A stretch of 64,000 nt of DNA, taken from contig NZ_CP024628.1 in NCBI RefSeq assembly GCF_024449095.1, forward strand, positions 806,001 to 870,000, in the 5' to 3' direction. Positions 63,791-64,000 of this stretch are shown here, one piece after another. The notes beneath the pieces are model-generated. The model made no database searches. It was not told the DNA's origin and worked only from the letters and a program-made list of their open reading frames with translations. Every line of letters begins with the position of its first letter. The stretch's first letter is position 1. This DNA is from Vibrio coralliilyticus. GTDB lineage: Bacteria; Pseudomonadota; Gammaproteobacteria; Enterobacterales; Vibrionaceae. The position numbers and the translations under genes are program-made.

Positions 63791-64000
63791 CTAAAAGTCT
63801 GGGTAGCCCTGTGGGTTATTGGACTGCCAACGCCAAGTATCCGTTGTCATTTCTTCCAATGTTCTCTCTGCTTTCCAATCCAACTCTTTCATTGCTTTTG
63901 CAGGATCAGCCCAGCACTCTGCAATATCCCCGGGACGGCGTGCAACGATTTGGTAAGGCACTTGCTTACCTGATGCGATTTCGAACGCTTTGACCATTTC
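63791..64000 (-). CDS. galE: UDP-glucose 4-epimerase GalE, C-terminal part (5' end outside window)
   Basis: The final 69 codons of galE, open to the end of the window. The ending EIASGKQVPYQIVARRPGD, AECWADPAKAMKELDWKAERTLEEM and NPQGYPDF are the usual GalE C-terminus, which shapes the UDP-sugar pocket. It interconverts UDP-glucose and UDP-galactose for the Leloir pathway and surface sugars. Convergent with the nap operon. Confidence 0.93.
   Translation of the reverse strand, partial: EMVKAFEIASGKQVPYQIVARRPGDIAECWADPAKAMKELDWKAERTLEEMTTDTWRWQSNNPQGYPDF

Noticed and set aside
63736..63993. 85-codon plus-strand frame after the nap operon
   Set aside because: It runs through the terminator and is antisense to galE.
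1..64000. tRNA, rRNA, CRISPR arrays, integrase genes or att sites
   Set aside because: None recognised on reading both strands; short dispersed repeats do not have regular spacing outside the adhesin gene.

Overview
The window reads as a Vibrio-type gammaproteobacterial chromosome segment. The main evidence is the napFDABC nitrate reductase cluster beside narQ/narP, a GbpA-type chitin-active protein, a DUF3389 protein, a YbjD-type nuclease and many small AT-rich intergenic spaces. No replicon marker is present. Placement on the second Vibrio chromosome is only an inference from remembered gene neighbourhoods. No rRNA, tRNA or CRISPR was recognised.

Layout. 1-9.5 kb: the end of an HMG-CoA lyase gene, then an efflux block (EamA exporter, two AraC regulators, LysE exporter), a DoxX-pirin operon with an upstream palindrome, an alanine/sodium symporter, and a LysR regulator divergent from an NAD(P)-binding reductase. 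9.5-14.2 kb: a periplasmic binding protein, then a secreted lytic polysaccharide monooxygenase (LPMO), a di-heme peroxidase and a small periplasmic protein in one direction. 14.3-25.4 kb: a 2,013-residue VCBS-repeat adhesin converging on its probable type I export genes (HlyD plus two different ABC subunits whose nucleotide sites are both degenerate). 25.4-28.6 kb: an AT-rich accessory stretch with a secreted EndoU-family nuclease, an IS66 transposase remnant and a protein carrying the Arg / Ser-x-Thr-Ser / Glu-x-Glu pattern of ADP-ribosyltransferase toxins.

28.6-42.9 kb: acetate kinase, a GGDEF-EAL protein, CueR, a cNMP/CBS/DUF294 protein with an exonuclease, an SgrR-type regulator, a hotdog thioesterase, two membrane-associated metalloproteases and several small conserved proteins. 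43-54.7 kb: TerC under a probable yybP-ykoY manganese riboswitch, a cytosolic 5'-nucleotidase with a short membrane-protein ORF, a YbjD nuclease, an FNT channel fused to CBS domains with an upstream ORF, a YceI/cytochrome b561 pair and a lipase. 55-64 kb: an anaerobic respiration block of dcuC, narP-narQ and divergent napFDABC, with candidate FNR and NarP sites, ending in the 3' end of galE.

Several genes too short for routine ORF calling were found by reading frames with strong ribosome binding sites: 35113-35190, 44433-44528, 50019-50066 and 63562-63699. The most novel-looking signals are the catalytically degraded two-ABC secretion unit, the ADP-ribosyltransferase-like and EndoU-like proteins flanking an IS66 scar, and the FNT-CBS fusion with both an overlapping upstream ORF and an internal start. 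All functional statements rest on motif recognition by eye; no database search was run.
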